Shown here in pieces: positions 42,533-51,718 of a stretch of DNA of 64,000 bases; position 1 is the first letter of the stretch; each line of letters begins with the position of its first letter. Location of the stretch: the NCBI RefSeq assembly GCF_030718995.1, contig NZ_CP132204.1, positions 1,364,001-1,428,000 on the forward strand, in the 5' to 3' direction. Position numbers and translations under genes: made by a program. The notes beneath the pieces are model-generated. The model worked only from the letters and a program-made list of their open reading frames with translations. It made no database searches and was not told the DNA's origin. The stretch is from Arthrobacter oryzae (lineage in GTDB: Bacteria > Actinomycetota > Actinomycetes > Actinomycetales > Micrococcaceae).

Positions 42533-45156
42533 TTCTTCTGGTGCTGGTCCAGGATCCGGGCACAGCGGATGAAGCCCAGGTGGGAGTACGCCTGCGGATG
42601 GTTGCCCAGGTGGGTTTCGGTGCCGGGATCGTACTCTTCCGGGAGCAGGCCGGTGGGGCCGAACAGGTTCACCAGCTGGTCGAACAGGTCCCACGCCTCC
42701 TCGATCCTTCCCACCGCCACATAGGCCTCGATCAGCCAGGTGGTGCAAATGTGGAAGCCGCCCTCCAAACCCGGCAGCCCGTCGTCGTACCTGTACCGGA
42801 AAACGGTGGGGCCCACCCGGAGCTCCCGTTCCACGGCGGTGACGGTGTCCAGGAACCGCTGGTCCTTCACGTCCAGCAGGCCGGACAGGCCGATGTGCAG
42901 CACGGCGGCATCCAGGTCCGGGCTGTCGTAAGCCACGGTGTAGGACGCCGCGCCGTCATCCCAGCCCTCGCGGAGGACTTCCTCGCGGATGGTCGCGGCG
43001 GTGGGCGCCCACGCGGGCTCCGGCGCCCGGCCGTGCCGGGCGGCGGTGCGCAGCGCCCGGTCCAGCGTCACCCAGCACATCACCTTGGTGTACACGTGGT
43101 GCCGGGGTGCCCGGCGTGCTTCCCAGATCCCGTGGTCCGCCTCGTGCCAGCGGGCCATCACGGCAGAGGCCATCTGGACCATTAGCTCCCAGTGCGAATC
43201 GTCCAGTCCGCCCTGGCGTTCACTCACCGCACAGATCAGTTCCGCGATGGGCCCGAAGACGTCCAGCTGCACCTGGTGGTCCGCCGCGTTGCCGATCCTG
43301 ACAGGGCGCGATCCCGCGTAGCCGGGAAGGCTTTCGATGATGGCCTCCGTGGAGAGCGGCGCCCCGGTGACCGAGTACAGCGGGTGCAGCCATTCCGGAC
43401 CGGGCGCGTTGTCCAGGATCCGGCCCAGCCAGCGCAGGAATCCGTACGCCTCCGCCGTGGAGCCCAGGTCCACCAGCGCATTGACCGTCATGGAACCGTC
43501 CCGCAGCCAGCAATAGCGGTAGTCCCAGTTACGGGTGCCGCCGATTCCCTCCGGCAGCGAGGTGGTGGGGGCGGCCAGCACGGCGCCGGTGGGTTCGTGC
43601 ACCAGCGCGCGGAGCACCAGCGCCGAGCGGCGCACCAGCGAAGGCTTGACCCCTGGCAGCTCCAAATCCTGGACCCACCGCCGGGAGTGATGGGCGACGG
43701 CGGCGCGGCGCTCCGTCTCGCCGCCCACGCCGGCGTGGGTGAATTCGGTGTCACCGCAGCGCAGGTTGAGCACCACGGGACCGTTTTGCAGGTTGACGTC
43801 GGCGGTGGCGGTGGCATGCCGGCCGTCCGAGGTAATGGAAAAGCTGACCCCGGGGGCCAGCAGGATGATGGGATCGGATGTGCCCACGACGTGCAGTTGA
43901 TCGCCCCGGGCCTCCATGCTGAACGGTGCGTTGGCATAGTCTGGCCGGGGTGCGAAGACGATGCGTGCCGCGCCGCTCCCGGACAGCACCCGGACCAGGC
44001 TGGTGATCCCGTCCGGGGCCGGTTCGAGGTAGTCGGTGACGGTGACGTCGGCCCAGCGGGTTTCCACGATCATGGTGCTGTCCACGTAGCGCTGGCCCAG
44101 GACCTGGGACGCCTTGACCGGTTCCACCGAGAAGTGGCCCGCGGCGTCACCGCCCAGGATGTGGGCGAACAGGGACCCCGAGTCCGGCAGCGGGTGGCTC
44201 ATCCAGCAGACTTTGGCTTCAGGGGTGATCAGGGCGGTGGAGGAGCCGTTGCCGATCATGGAGTGGCGCTCCAGGCCGACGGCGTCCTCGCCGAAGAGCC
44301 AGGCGCGCCGCAGTTCGAACAGGATGGCCAGGACCCGGGCGAAGGATTCGGGGTCACGGAGCCGGTGGGCGGCCGCAGTGGGGCCCTCCCCCACCCTGAT
44401 GCCCATGTCCGGACCGCGCAGGGTGGCCATGGCCAGTTCGTCGCTGGAGGCGTCCCCGGCGAAGAGAGCGGCGCTCACTCCGAGGCGGGCACGGAGGTGT
44501 TCCAGGGCGTCGGCCTTGGACGGTTCCACCACGGAAAGGTCCAGCACGGAGCCGTCCACGATGTAGAACAGGCCGTGGGCGCGGGCCACTTCCTCCGCCT
44601 TCTCCAGCACCTTGGCGACGATAGCGGCGGAGGCCGGGCGGGTGTGCACGGACACCGCCACGGGCTTGCGTTCGATGCTGATCCCCTTGTAAGCGCCGAT
44701 CGTTTCCACGAGGGCCTGGCTTGCCTGCTGCAGCACCGACTCGGTGGCCAGCGACAGGCCGTGGGCAAAGCCCATGTCGAACTCTGCGCCGTGGGAGCCC
44801 ACCAGGTGAACCTCCGCCGGAAGCCTGGACACGGCCGCCAGGTCCCGCAGCGACCGGCCGGAAATGACCGCGGCGTGGGTGTTGGGCAGGGCGGCCAGCG
44901 CCCGGAGCGCAATTGCGGCGCTGCCCAGCGGCAGGGTTTCGGTGGAGATCCCTTCCGCGTCGCAAAGCGTTCCGCCATAGTTGCAGGCCACCAGCAGCCC
45001 GGGGGTGCGGGCCAGGATCTTGAGTTCAGCGAGCAGCTGCGGCGTAAGGCCGTCGTCCGCGGCATCGGACTGCACAAAAGCGCGGAGCAGGCCAAGCGGC
45101 AGGGAACGGGTCAGGAGGGCGGAATCGGCCACGGACTGGTTGAGCGGAGTAGGCAC
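42529..45156 (-). CDS. Trehalose-phosphatase-like domain fused to GH15 glucoamylase/trehalase
   Basis: This is an 875-residue fusion. Residues about 40-270 are an OtsB-type HAD domain (AAVISGRSLRDLAAVSRLPA, LVGSHGAEFD, GDASSDEL at 234-240). Residues about 280-875 are a GH15 domain (NWDYRYCWLRDGSMT, DHGIWEARRAPRHHVYTKVM with the general-acid Glu, LLPEEYDPGTETHLGNHPQA with the base Glu). The HAD nucleophile motif DxDGT is replaced by NYGGT (59-63), so the phosphatase is probably dead while GH15 looks intact. GH15 members of actinobacteria hydrolyse trehalose or alpha-glucans. The start is GTG 45156, with AAGGA 8 bases upstream. Confidence 0.88.
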   Translation of the reverse strand: MPTPLNQSVADSALLTRSLPLGLLRAFVQSDAADDGLTPQLLAELKILARTPGLLVACNYGGTLCDAEGISTETLPLGSAAIALRALAALPNTHAAVISGRSLRDLAAVSRLPAEVHLVGSHGAEFDMGFAHGLSLATESVLQQASQALVETIGAYKGISIERKPVAVSVHTRPASAAIVAKVLEKAEEVARAHGLFYIVDGSVLDLSVVEPSKADALEHLRARLGVSAALFAGDASSDELAMATLRGPDMGIRVGEGPTAAAHRLRDPESFARVLAILFELRRAWLFGEDAVGLERHSMIGNGSSTALITPEAKVCWMSHPLPDSGSLFAHILGGDAAGHFSVEPVKASQVLGQRYVDSTMIVETRWADVTVTDYLEPAPDGITSLVRVLSGSGAARIVFAPRPDYANAPFSMEARGDQLHVVGTSDPIILLAPGVSFSITSDGRHATATADVNLQNGPVVLNLRCGDTEFTHAGVGGETERRAAVAHHSRRWVQDLELPGVKPSLVRRSALVLRALVHEPTGAVLAAPTTSLPEGIGGTRNWDYRYCWLRDGSMTVNALVDLGSTAEAYGFLRWLGRILDNAPGPEWLHPLYSVTGAPLSTEAIIESLPGYAGSRPVRIGNAADHQVQLDVFGPIAELICAVSERQGGLDDSHWELMVQMASAVMARWHEADHGIWEARRAPRHHVYTKVMCWVTLDRALRTAARHGRAPEPAWAPTAATIREEVLREGWDDGAASYTVAYDSPDLDAAVLHIGLSGLLDVKDQRFLDTVTAVERELRVGPTVFRYRYDDGLPGLEGGFHICTTWLIEAYVAVGRIEEAWDLFDQLVNLFGPTGLLPEEYDPGTETHLGNHPQAYSHLGFIRCARILDQHQKN

Positions 45157-45295
45157 AGGCGACGTCCTTCGGATAATCCCCAATAATGCGTGAGAAAAGT
45201 CCGGCGAGGGACATACCCCCAGTTTCCGATGCCGTCGTTACACCAGAATATCCCCGTCATTGCCGGAATGTAACGTGTGCGGAGCCCCGGTTTCC

Positions 45296-45319
45296 GGGCG
45301 GCGGGCGCGGGCGCCGCCC
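45296..45319 (-). terminator. GC-rich hairpin after the response regulator gene
   Basis: The arms GGGCGGCG and CGCCGCCC are separated by 8 bases, about 40 bases downstream of the stop of the response regulator/phosphatase gene on the minus strand. There is no T-tract, so it is a plausible but weak intrinsic terminator. Confidence 0.5.
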
Positions 45320-45359
45320 GCACGCGTACCGCGTCCGTTGCAGCCAGCGCGCCCTTCAG

Positions 45360-46460
45360 CTACAGCGCGCGCTTCAGCACAACAGCAGTGGCGTCGTCGG
45401 AGACGTCGCGGCCCGAGGCCAGCGCAAGGACAGCGTCGCAGGCAGCCTGGGCGCTGGGACTGCCGGAGACGGTGCCGGCCACCACGGCCGTGAGGACGTC
45501 GACGTCGGGGTACACATCAAGCAGGCCGTCGCTGACTACCGCCAGCCAATCGCCGGGCTCCAGCGAAACCTGGTGGGCGTCCCATTCCTGGTCCGGCCAG
45601 GCACCCACCGGGGGTCCGCCGGTGATCAGCCGTGAGCAGCTTCCGTCCGGCTTGATGTGCAACGCCAGGCCGTGGCCGGCGTCGACGTAGTGCAGGATTC
45701 CGGCGGCTGCGTCGAGGCGGGCGTGGAAGAGCGTGACGAAGGAGGCGGACTGTTCGAGGTCGGCTTCCAGGATCCGGCCGGCCGAGCTGAATGCCTCGCT
45801 CAGCGGCGTCCGGTACGCCACGGACCGCATGACGGCGCGGACGGTGGCCGCGATCAGCGCGGCACCCATGCCCTTGCCCATGGCGTCGGCCAGCGTCAGC
45901 TGCAGCCCGCCGTCGTTCGGGTACCAGTCGTAAAAGTCGCCGCCGACATTGCGGGACGGACGGAAGGATCCCGCGATGTCGAAGCCGTGCGTGGACAGGC
46001 CCTCGGCCGGGAGCAGGCTTCGCTGGACTTCGACGGCGCGGCGCAGTTCGTCCTGGGCTGCGGCTTCGTGGACGGCACTGGCTCGGGGCCTGCGGAACAG
46101 GGCAGTGATCCGCGAGCCGAGCTCGCGCGGGCTGAAGGGCTTGGTGATGTAGTCATCCGCGCCGGTGTCGAGCCCGGTGAGCCGGTCCAGTTCCTCGCCG
46201 CGGGCAGTGATCATCAGGATGTAGGCGTCGGAAAAGCGGCGCAGCTGGCGGCAGACCTCAACGCCGTCAATATCCGGCAGGTTCAGGTCAAGAGTCACCA
46301 GTTCGGCGCCGTCGCGCTGCATCAGTTCAACGCCGGCCCGCCCGGACGACACGGCGGAAACCTGGAAACCCTGCTTCGTCAGGATGTGGACCAGCAGGCC
46401 GCGGATATCGTCATCGTCCTCAATGACCAGGGCACGGCGTACGTCCGGCTCATCAGTCAT
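45360..46460 (-). CDS. Response regulator with PP2C/SpoIIE-type phosphatase output
   Basis: In this 366-residue protein, residues about 8-125 are a receiver domain with phospho-acceptor D58 in LVTLDLNLPDIDG, the acidic pocket in EDDDD and the conserved Lys in YITKPFSP. Residues about 165-366 are a PP2C-like SpoIIE phosphatase: RNVGGDFYDWY, LTLADAMGKGMGAALIAATV, LAVVSDGLLDVYPD and DDATAVVL all carry metal-binding acidic residues. A short helical linker joins them. Such proteins dephosphorylate anti-anti-sigma factors in stress or c-di-GMP networks. No sigma-factor genes or histidine kinase are adjacent. I chose ATG 46460 at the start of the receiver domain. Confidence 0.92.
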   Translation of the reverse strand: MTDEPDVRRALVIEDDDDIRGLLVHILTKQGFQVSAVSSGRAGVELMQRDGAELVTLDLNLPDIDGVEVCRQLRRFSDAYILMITARGEELDRLTGLDTGADDYITKPFSPRELGSRITALFRRPRASAVHEAAAQDELRRAVEVQRSLLPAEGLSTHGFDIAGSFRPSRNVGGDFYDWYPNDGGLQLTLADAMGKGMGAALIAATVRAVMRSVAYRTPLSEAFSSAGRILEADLEQSASFVTLFHARLDAAAGILHYVDAGHGLALHIKPDGSCSRLITGGPPVGAWPDQEWDAHQVSLEPGDWLAVVSDGLLDVYPDVDVLTAVVAGTVSGSPSAQAACDAVLALASGRDVSDDATAVVLKRAL

Positions 46461-46593
46461 GCACCAATTAGACTCCGTGCGGGCTTCGTTGTCACATCGG
46501 TCCCAGCCGGGCCGTCCTGTAACACCAGTCCCGCGCCGGGCGGGACGCCAGGTCCGGTGCCCCGTCGGCGCCGGACCCCTCACCGGGCGGCGT

Positions 46594-48690
46594 TCAGCGG
46601 GCCAGGAACGTCACCATGGTGAAGCCCCCGGGCGCCACCGCCACCTGCCCGGACCGGGCAGCGGCGTCGTTCTTTCCGCCTGGCACCGGCTGCCCCGAAG
46701 AATCGTACTGGCGCTGGATCATGGTGAAACCGTCCGGTACAGCGACGCTTTCCACCGTGGTGGACCCGGCCGCGCTGACGTAGAGCGTGGAATCGCCGCC
46801 GGCCCCGGATACCGACACCGTGGAGATTTGCGGCTGGAGCAGCAGTGCGTCCAGGGCAACGTCGCCGTCAGTGGTGCCGACGACGGCGGCCAGCCCGGCG
46901 GACAGCGCCCGTTTGAGGGAGTAGGGGAAGAGGATGCCCGGGGCATCGGTGATGCCCTGTTCCCCTGCCCCGCCGTTTTCCGTGGTGCCCAGCGGCCCCT
47001 TGGCGGACGTCCAGGCGGTGGTGCCGGCCGGGGCGGTCCCGCGGTTCACGATGGGGTAGATGTTATGCGGCTGATCCGATGCCGGGAGCGGAATGTCCAG
47101 CGAGGCGCCGGCCTGCAGGTCCACATAGGCACCGCCGGAAAGGTTGGCTTCGCCGGTCCAGGCTGAGGCCGGCTTCACCACCGATCCCGGGCCGGTGATG
47201 GTGCCGGATTCGGCTTCCACCACGCTCAGGCCATGCGTGGACACCGTCCGGCTGATGCCCAGGGCAGCCGTCTTCAGCGCCGGATCCGCGTCCAGGGCCA
47301 GCATGGTGAGCAGGGCATGGATGGTGGATTCCGCGCCGGAGTTGGGGTTGACCCGCCCGTCCGGTTCGATGCCGTCGATGGCTGTTCCCGTGGCGGGGTT
47401 GTAGGCCGGGGCGCCGCTGGGGTTGGCGCCGAAGAACCATCCCGCCGTGATCGCGGCAAGGTCCCGCAGGCCCGGAGCGTCAGCCGCCTTGGCGGTCGCC
47501 ACCAGGCTTTGGACCCGGGAGTCCACGCCGTACGCGATCTGGGCTTCGCCGGGGGCGGGGCTCCACGCATTGTCCGGTCCGCCTGCCGCGAGGAGCTGGG
47601 GTGTGAATTGGGCTGTGTCCTTGACTGCCGCTTCGAGCAGCGCAGGACGGTCCAGAACCTCGGAGGCGGTGGCGACGGCGGCGGGAGCCATGCCGCCCCA
47701 GGCGTGCCAGAGCGTTTGCGATTTGTTCCACGGCATGATGGCACCGAAGGGCCATTGGCCGGTGGTGCCCGAGGACATGGCGGCCACGCCTTCGCTGAGC
47801 CGGTCCAGCGCAGTCGCCGCCAGCTCATCGTCCGGAACGGACGTCACGTAGGAGGAGAGACCCAGCACGGCCTCGGCCGACGCGTCGGCGCCGCCGGCGA
47901 TCAGCCATGCCGGCACCTGCACGCCGTCGGCAGTGTCATACGTGCCGTACTTTGCCAGTGACTGCCGGTTGAGTGAGCCGAGGGCGAGGCGCAGACGGTC
48001 CTGCAGGAACCCGGCGAACTCGGGATCCTCGTCCTGGAATGCCGTGAAGCCTTCCCCGAGTGCCCAGACAGTCCGCGCCAGCCAGTAGGACTCGGCCGAA
48101 TCGGAGGGGTCCGGCAGTTCGACAGGCTTGGCGCTCGGCGTCAGGCTTCCGTCTTCCTGCTGCCACAGCACCACGTTGCCAGCATTCGGGCCGTCCGTGG
48201 TTTGAAGGTATGTCAGCGAACGCAGCGTCTGGAATGCCCGCTCCCTGCTGGCGGCGTCGCCGGTCTGCTGCCAGTGCCGCAGGTACACCACCGCAGTGCG
48301 TGCGATGTCATCGGCGTTGTAGGCGCCCTGGGTCCAGTACCCCGTGGCGGGGTCCAGATTCCCGCCGCCAACGCGCCCGTAGCTCCCGTCCGCTTTCTTG
48401 TCAGCGTAGGTCCACGGCGCCAGGGCGGACGGGATCTCATCCAGTTTGTAGGTGGTGTGGCCGGGCACGGGCGTGAGCGGGACCGTCTCCATCAGGAAGT
48501 CGAGGTGCCCCGTGTTGGTGAGGCTGCCGCCGTCGGCCAGGACGGGTGCCGCCGGCGCGGTAAGTGCGCTGGCGGACGACGGCGGCACTGCCGGTGCCGC
48601 TGTCACGGCGCCCGCCTGCAGCGAAACAGCCAGCATGGACACGGCCGCCGCAGCGACCACCGGACGCGCGGCCTTGGGTGAATACGCCAC
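46594..48690 (-). CDS. Secreted protein with a probable alpha/alpha-barrel glycosidase domain
   Basis: This 698-residue exported protein has a signal peptide (about 1-32: RPVVAAAAVSMLAVSLQAGA before VTAAPA). The region 60-470 is rich in Trp and helical repeats (WTYADKKADGSYG, AYNADDIARTAVVYLRHW, QTLWHAWGGMAPAAVATA, AAITAGWFFGANPSGAPAYN, NPNSGAESTIHALLTMLALD) and resembles (alpha/alpha)6 glycoside hydrolases. The C-terminal 200 residues are beta-rich and probably carbohydrate-binding. I cannot name a GH family with confidence. It is the last gene of a minus-strand locus with GH130, an ABC importer and LacI, so it is likely the extracellular enzyme or binder that starts degradation of the same glycan. 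Confidence 0.7.
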   Translation of the reverse strand: MAYSPKAARPVVAAAAVSMLAVSLQAGAVTAAPAVPPSSASALTAPAAPVLADGGSLTNTGHLDFLMETVPLTPVPGHTTYKLDEIPSALAPWTYADKKADGSYGRVGGGNLDPATGYWTQGAYNADDIARTAVVYLRHWQQTGDAASRERAFQTLRSLTYLQTTDGPNAGNVVLWQQEDGSLTPSAKPVELPDPSDSAESYWLARTVWALGEGFTAFQDEDPEFAGFLQDRLRLALGSLNRQSLAKYGTYDTADGVQVPAWLIAGGADASAEAVLGLSSYVTSVPDDELAATALDRLSEGVAAMSSGTTGQWPFGAIMPWNKSQTLWHAWGGMAPAAVATASEVLDRPALLEAAVKDTAQFTPQLLAAGGPDNAWSPAPGEAQIAYGVDSRVQSLVATAKAADAPGLRDLAAITAGWFFGANPSGAPAYNPATGTAIDGIEPDGRVNPNSGAESTIHALLTMLALDADPALKTAALGISRTVSTHGLSVVEAESGTITGPGSVVKPASAWTGEANLSGGAYVDLQAGASLDIPLPASDQPHNIYPIVNRGTAPAGTTAWTSAKGPLGTTENGGAGEQGITDAPGILFPYSLKRALSAGLAAVVGTTDGDVALDALLLQPQISTVSVSGAGGDSTLYVSAAGSTTVESVAVPDGFTMIQRQYDSSGQPVPGGKNDAAARSGQVAVAPGGFTMVTFLAR

Positions 48691-48695
48691 GGGCC

Positions 48696-49778
48696 TTAGA
48701 CCCGGTCCAGGCGGGCGACGCCGATCTTCGAATCAGCCATGCCGTAGAACACGAACAGCTGGCCGTCCACTTCTTCGATCGCGGTGGGGAACACCACGTT
48801 GGGCACGATGCCGGAGATTTCGTCTTCGGTTTCCGGGGCGAGGAGAGGCTTGTCGCTGCGGGCAATCACCTTGGAGGGGTCGGTGGCGTCCAGGATCATG
48901 GCGGCCGCGGTGTAGTTGACCTTCTGCTGGTGGTCGAACGCGGATTTCTCCAGCGCACCGGCCACGCCGTGATGGATGAGCAGCCAGCCTTCGTTAATGC
49001 GGATCGGTGCGGGGCCGCCGCCGATCTTGAGTTCCTCGAACGGAAACTCGCTGAGGGCCACGAGGGTGTGCTTGCCCATGTGCACCAGGTTACGGATGTC
49101 CTTCTCCACGTCTGCCACGGCCACGTAGGAGATCCAGATGCCGGGACGGTTGTCCGTGACGCCGGCGGGCAGGTGCTCGCCTTCGCCGTCGCGGATCCAG
49201 CCGAGGTCCCACATGGGGCGGTGCAGCATGGCGTAGGAGGGAACGCCGTCGGGGTCGTTGACCGGTTCCGGGAAGAACACGGCGTCCTTGTTGGGGAAGA
49301 GGTTCAGGTCCATGGAGAGCTCGGCCTTGTACTCGAAGAAGCACGGGCCCAGGCGTTCCCAGCTGCGGAGGTCCTCGGAATGCGCAAAGGCGAGGCGCGG
49401 GCCCAGCGGACCGTAGGCGACGTAGGTCATGAGGTGCTTGCCAAGGGTCGGCACCCAGGTGGTGCGGGGGTCCTCGGTACCGGCGTTGTTCATGCCGCGT
49501 TCCCAGCCCTCGTCCGGGGCGAGCACCACGCCCTGGCGTTCCACTCCGGTGGGAACGCCGTCCTCGATGACAACCTTGGCAAGGCCGACGCGGGACACGT
49601 TGCCCTTGGCCACCAGGCGGGGCAGCAGGTAGAGCTCGCCGTCCGGGCCGCGGCCGCTGGCGGGGTTGAGGACGCCCTCGGCCTCGAAGTCGTTGCCCGC
49701 TTCAGGGGACATGATGACCCCGGCGCGGGTGAGGGTGAAGGGAACGGTGGGGAGTGCAGAAGTGTGGGGGGAAGTCAT
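48696..49778 (-). CDS. GH130-family glycoside phosphorylase/hydrolase
   Basis: This 360-residue protein is assigned to family GH130 (five-bladed propeller fold). The hallmark is TEDPR at 101-105, whose Asp103 is the catalytic acid of the family. NPASGRGPDGELYLLPRLV and RINEGWLLIHHG are further propeller segments. Most GH130 enzymes phosphorolyse beta-mannosides (beta-1,4-mannosyl-glucose, mannobiose, mannosyl-GlcNAc), and some hydrolyse them. The gene lies between the ABC permeases and the secreted glycosidase-like gene. It presumably cleaves an imported beta-mannosidic oligosaccharide in the cytoplasm; there is no signal peptide. Confidence 0.88.
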   Translation of the reverse strand: MTSPHTSALPTVPFTLTRAGVIMSPEAGNDFEAEGVLNPASGRGPDGELYLLPRLVAKGNVSRVGLAKVVIEDGVPTGVERQGVVLAPDEGWERGMNNAGTEDPRTTWVPTLGKHLMTYVAYGPLGPRLAFAHSEDLRSWERLGPCFFEYKAELSMDLNLFPNKDAVFFPEPVNDPDGVPSYAMLHRPMWDLGWIRDGEGEHLPAGVTDNRPGIWISYVAVADVEKDIRNLVHMGKHTLVALSEFPFEELKIGGGPAPIRINEGWLLIHHGVAGALEKSAFDHQQKVNYTAAAMILDATDPSKVIARSDKPLLAPETEDEISGIVPNVVFPTAIEEVDGQLFVFYGMADSKIGVARLDRV

Positions 49779-49781
49779 GAA

Positions 49782-50723
49782 TTAGCCCTTTACGCTTGAT
49801 CCGATATTGGTGGAAATGAACTGGCGCTGGAAGAAGATGAACAGCGCGATGGCAGGTGCAGCGAGGACGCATGCCCCGGCAAGGATGGCGCCGAACGGGT
49901 TGGAAGCCGTGGCGGCGACGTTGGAAATGTAGTTGGCGAGGGACACCGCGAGCGGCTGGATGGACGAGTCCTTGGTGACCAGGAAGGGCCACAGGAATTC
50001 GTTCCACGGCCCGATGAACGTCAGCAGGATCGCTGTGACAATCGCAGGCCGGACCAGCGGGATGGCGATCTGCCACAGGATCCGCAGCTCCGAGGCGCCG
50101 TCGATCCGGGCAGCCTCAAACAGCGTGGACGGCAGCTGCATGAAGTACTGGCGGAAAACGAACACCGCGGTGGAGTTGATGGCGAACGGCAGGATCATGC
50201 CGATGTAGCTGTCCGCCAGACCGTAGTCCCGGACGATCATCACGTAGAGCGGGATGAGCAGCAGCTGGAACGGGATCATCTGCACCAGCAGCATCATGCC
50301 GAACACGAAGCCCTTACCGCGGAAGTGCATCTGTGCCAGGGCGTAGCCCACCAGGAGGCCGAAGACCACGGTGAACAAAATGACGCCGCCGGTGAAGATT
50401 CCCGAGTTGACCAGGCCTTTCAGCAGGTCAACGGAGGCGTTGATGTTGGCATAGTTCTCGCCGGTGAGGTTGGCCGGGTTGGGAAACGCGCCCGCCACCG
50501 AGGTGTCCGGGGACGTCTGCAGCGAGCCGATGAACATGTAGTAGAAGGGGAACAGGAACACGAAGGCGCCCACGGCAAGCAGCACGAAGCTGCCAATGCC
50601 GAGGTTCCTGCGCTTTTCCACTGTGGAACCTCCGTGGCCGGGAGGAAGGGCACCCGGCCGCCCGGCGTCGTCGTTCTTTCCGTTTTCATTGTTGGCGGCG
50701 GTGGCCGCATCGATGACAGACAT
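49782..50723 (-). CDS. Carbohydrate ABC transporter permease (MalG type)
   Basis: In this 313-residue protein, a hydrophilic N-terminus of about 40 residues is followed by six hydrophobic segments. The cytoplasmic EAA loop reads FEAARIDGASELRILWQIAI, followed by PLVRPA. It pairs with the MalF-type permease encoded immediately upstream (stop 50725) and the lipoprotein receptor. No ATPase is encoded in the locus, so a shared MsiK-type ATPase elsewhere in the genome is expected, as is common in actinobacteria. A strong AAAGGAGG site precedes the ATG. Confidence 0.92.
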   Translation of the reverse strand: MSVIDAATAANNENGKNDDAGRPGALPPGHGGSTVEKRRNLGIGSFVLLAVGAFVFLFPFYYMFIGSLQTSPDTSVAGAFPNPANLTGENYANINASVDLLKGLVNSGIFTGGVILFTVVFGLLVGYALAQMHFRGKGFVFGMMLLVQMIPFQLLLIPLYVMIVRDYGLADSYIGMILPFAINSTAVFVFRQYFMQLPSTLFEAARIDGASELRILWQIAIPLVRPAIVTAILLTFIGPWNEFLWPFLVTKDSSIQPLAVSLANYISNVAATASNPFGAILAGACVLAAPAIALFIFFQRQFISTNIGSSVKG

Positions 50724-50724
50724 G

Positions 50725-51705
50725 TCAGTCCTCCTTTCCGCCCACGAGGCGTTTCTGGATCAGGGCGATCAGCAGGACGCCGATCACCAGGACGACGCCC
50801 AGCGCCGCAGCCACGTCGGGGTTTCCCTGCAGGATGCCCTTCTGGTACATCAGGAACACCGGTGAGGTTGAGGCGCCGTCGGGGCCGCCTCCGCCGGTGA
50901 GGAGATAGGGCTCGGTGAAGAGGTTGGCGCCGGTGATGGTGGCGAGCAGCGTGACCAGCACGCTGGCCGAACGCACACCGGGAACTGTGATGTTCCAGAA
51001 CTGGACCCATTTGTTGCCGCCGTCCACCGAGGCGGATTCGTACAGCTCATCCGGGATGTTCTGCAACGCTGCCAGGTACAGCAGGATGAAGAATCCCAGC
51101 TGTTTCCAGGTCACATACAGCGCTACCGTTGGCATGGCCAGCCAGGAGTTGGTCAGCCACGACGGGTCCGGGGCCAGCGGCCCCAGCAGCGCATTGACCA
51201 GCCCGTTCTGCTGGAACAGGAAAAGCCAGACGCCGACGACGGCGACACTCGCCGTGACGTACGGGACGTAGTAGCTGACCCGGAAGAACGTCCGCAGCTT
51301 CGTCACACGGTTGAGGGCGTTGGCCAGGACCAGGGACAGCCCCACGGTCAGCGGAACATTGATGACCAGGAACACGCCGATGTTGGCGAAGGAACGCTGG
51401 ACGGCGGGATCGGACAGGACCGCAATGTAGTTGTCCAGGCCGACGAAGGGGCGGTCCACCTTGACCCGCGGCGCGGTGAAGAAGAAGTCGTGGAAGGAAA
51501 TGTAGACGGCGTAGCCCAACGGATAGGCCAGGACGGCCAGGACGTAGATGACGTACGGAGCGCTGAACAGCAGCCCCAGCGGCTGGCGGCCCAGGAAGTT
51601 CTTGCGTTTCCTGGGCACCAGCCGCCGGTCCGCCGTTCGCCCGACCGGCGCTCCCGCTGCGGGCGGCCCCGCCGCGGGGCCGCCGTCAGAAGAGCGGAGT
51701 GACAT
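50725..51705 (-). CDS. Carbohydrate ABC transporter permease (MalF type)
   Basis: In this 326-residue protein, an N-terminal tail rich in Ala/Gly/Pro/Arg (about 1-40) precedes six hydrophobic segments. The EAA loop is YESASVDGGNKWVQFWNITV, and the TLLATITGANLFTEPYLLTG segment is typical of MalF-type permeases. It forms the membrane channel with the neighbouring MalG-type subunit. It lies 13 bases after the binding-protein gene and one base before the MalG-type gene, so the three are one transcription unit. Confidence 0.92.
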   Translation of the reverse strand: MSLRSSDGGPAAGPPAAGAPVGRTADRRLVPRKRKNFLGRQPLGLLFSAPYVIYVLAVLAYPLGYAVYISFHDFFFTAPRVKVDRPFVGLDNYIAVLSDPAVQRSFANIGVFLVINVPLTVGLSLVLANALNRVTKLRTFFRVSYYVPYVTASVAVVGVWLFLFQQNGLVNALLGPLAPDPSWLTNSWLAMPTVALYVTWKQLGFFILLYLAALQNIPDELYESASVDGGNKWVQFWNITVPGVRSASVLVTLLATITGANLFTEPYLLTGGGGPDGASTSPVFLMYQKGILQGNPDVAAALGVVLVIGVLLIALIQKRLVGGKED

Positions 51706-51718
51706 TGGGGATCACCCG

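Noticed and set aside
43192..45186. A 664-codon plus-strand open frame opposite the OtsB-GH15 gene
   Set aside because: It is a shadow frame; the minus-strand protein has clear conserved motifs.
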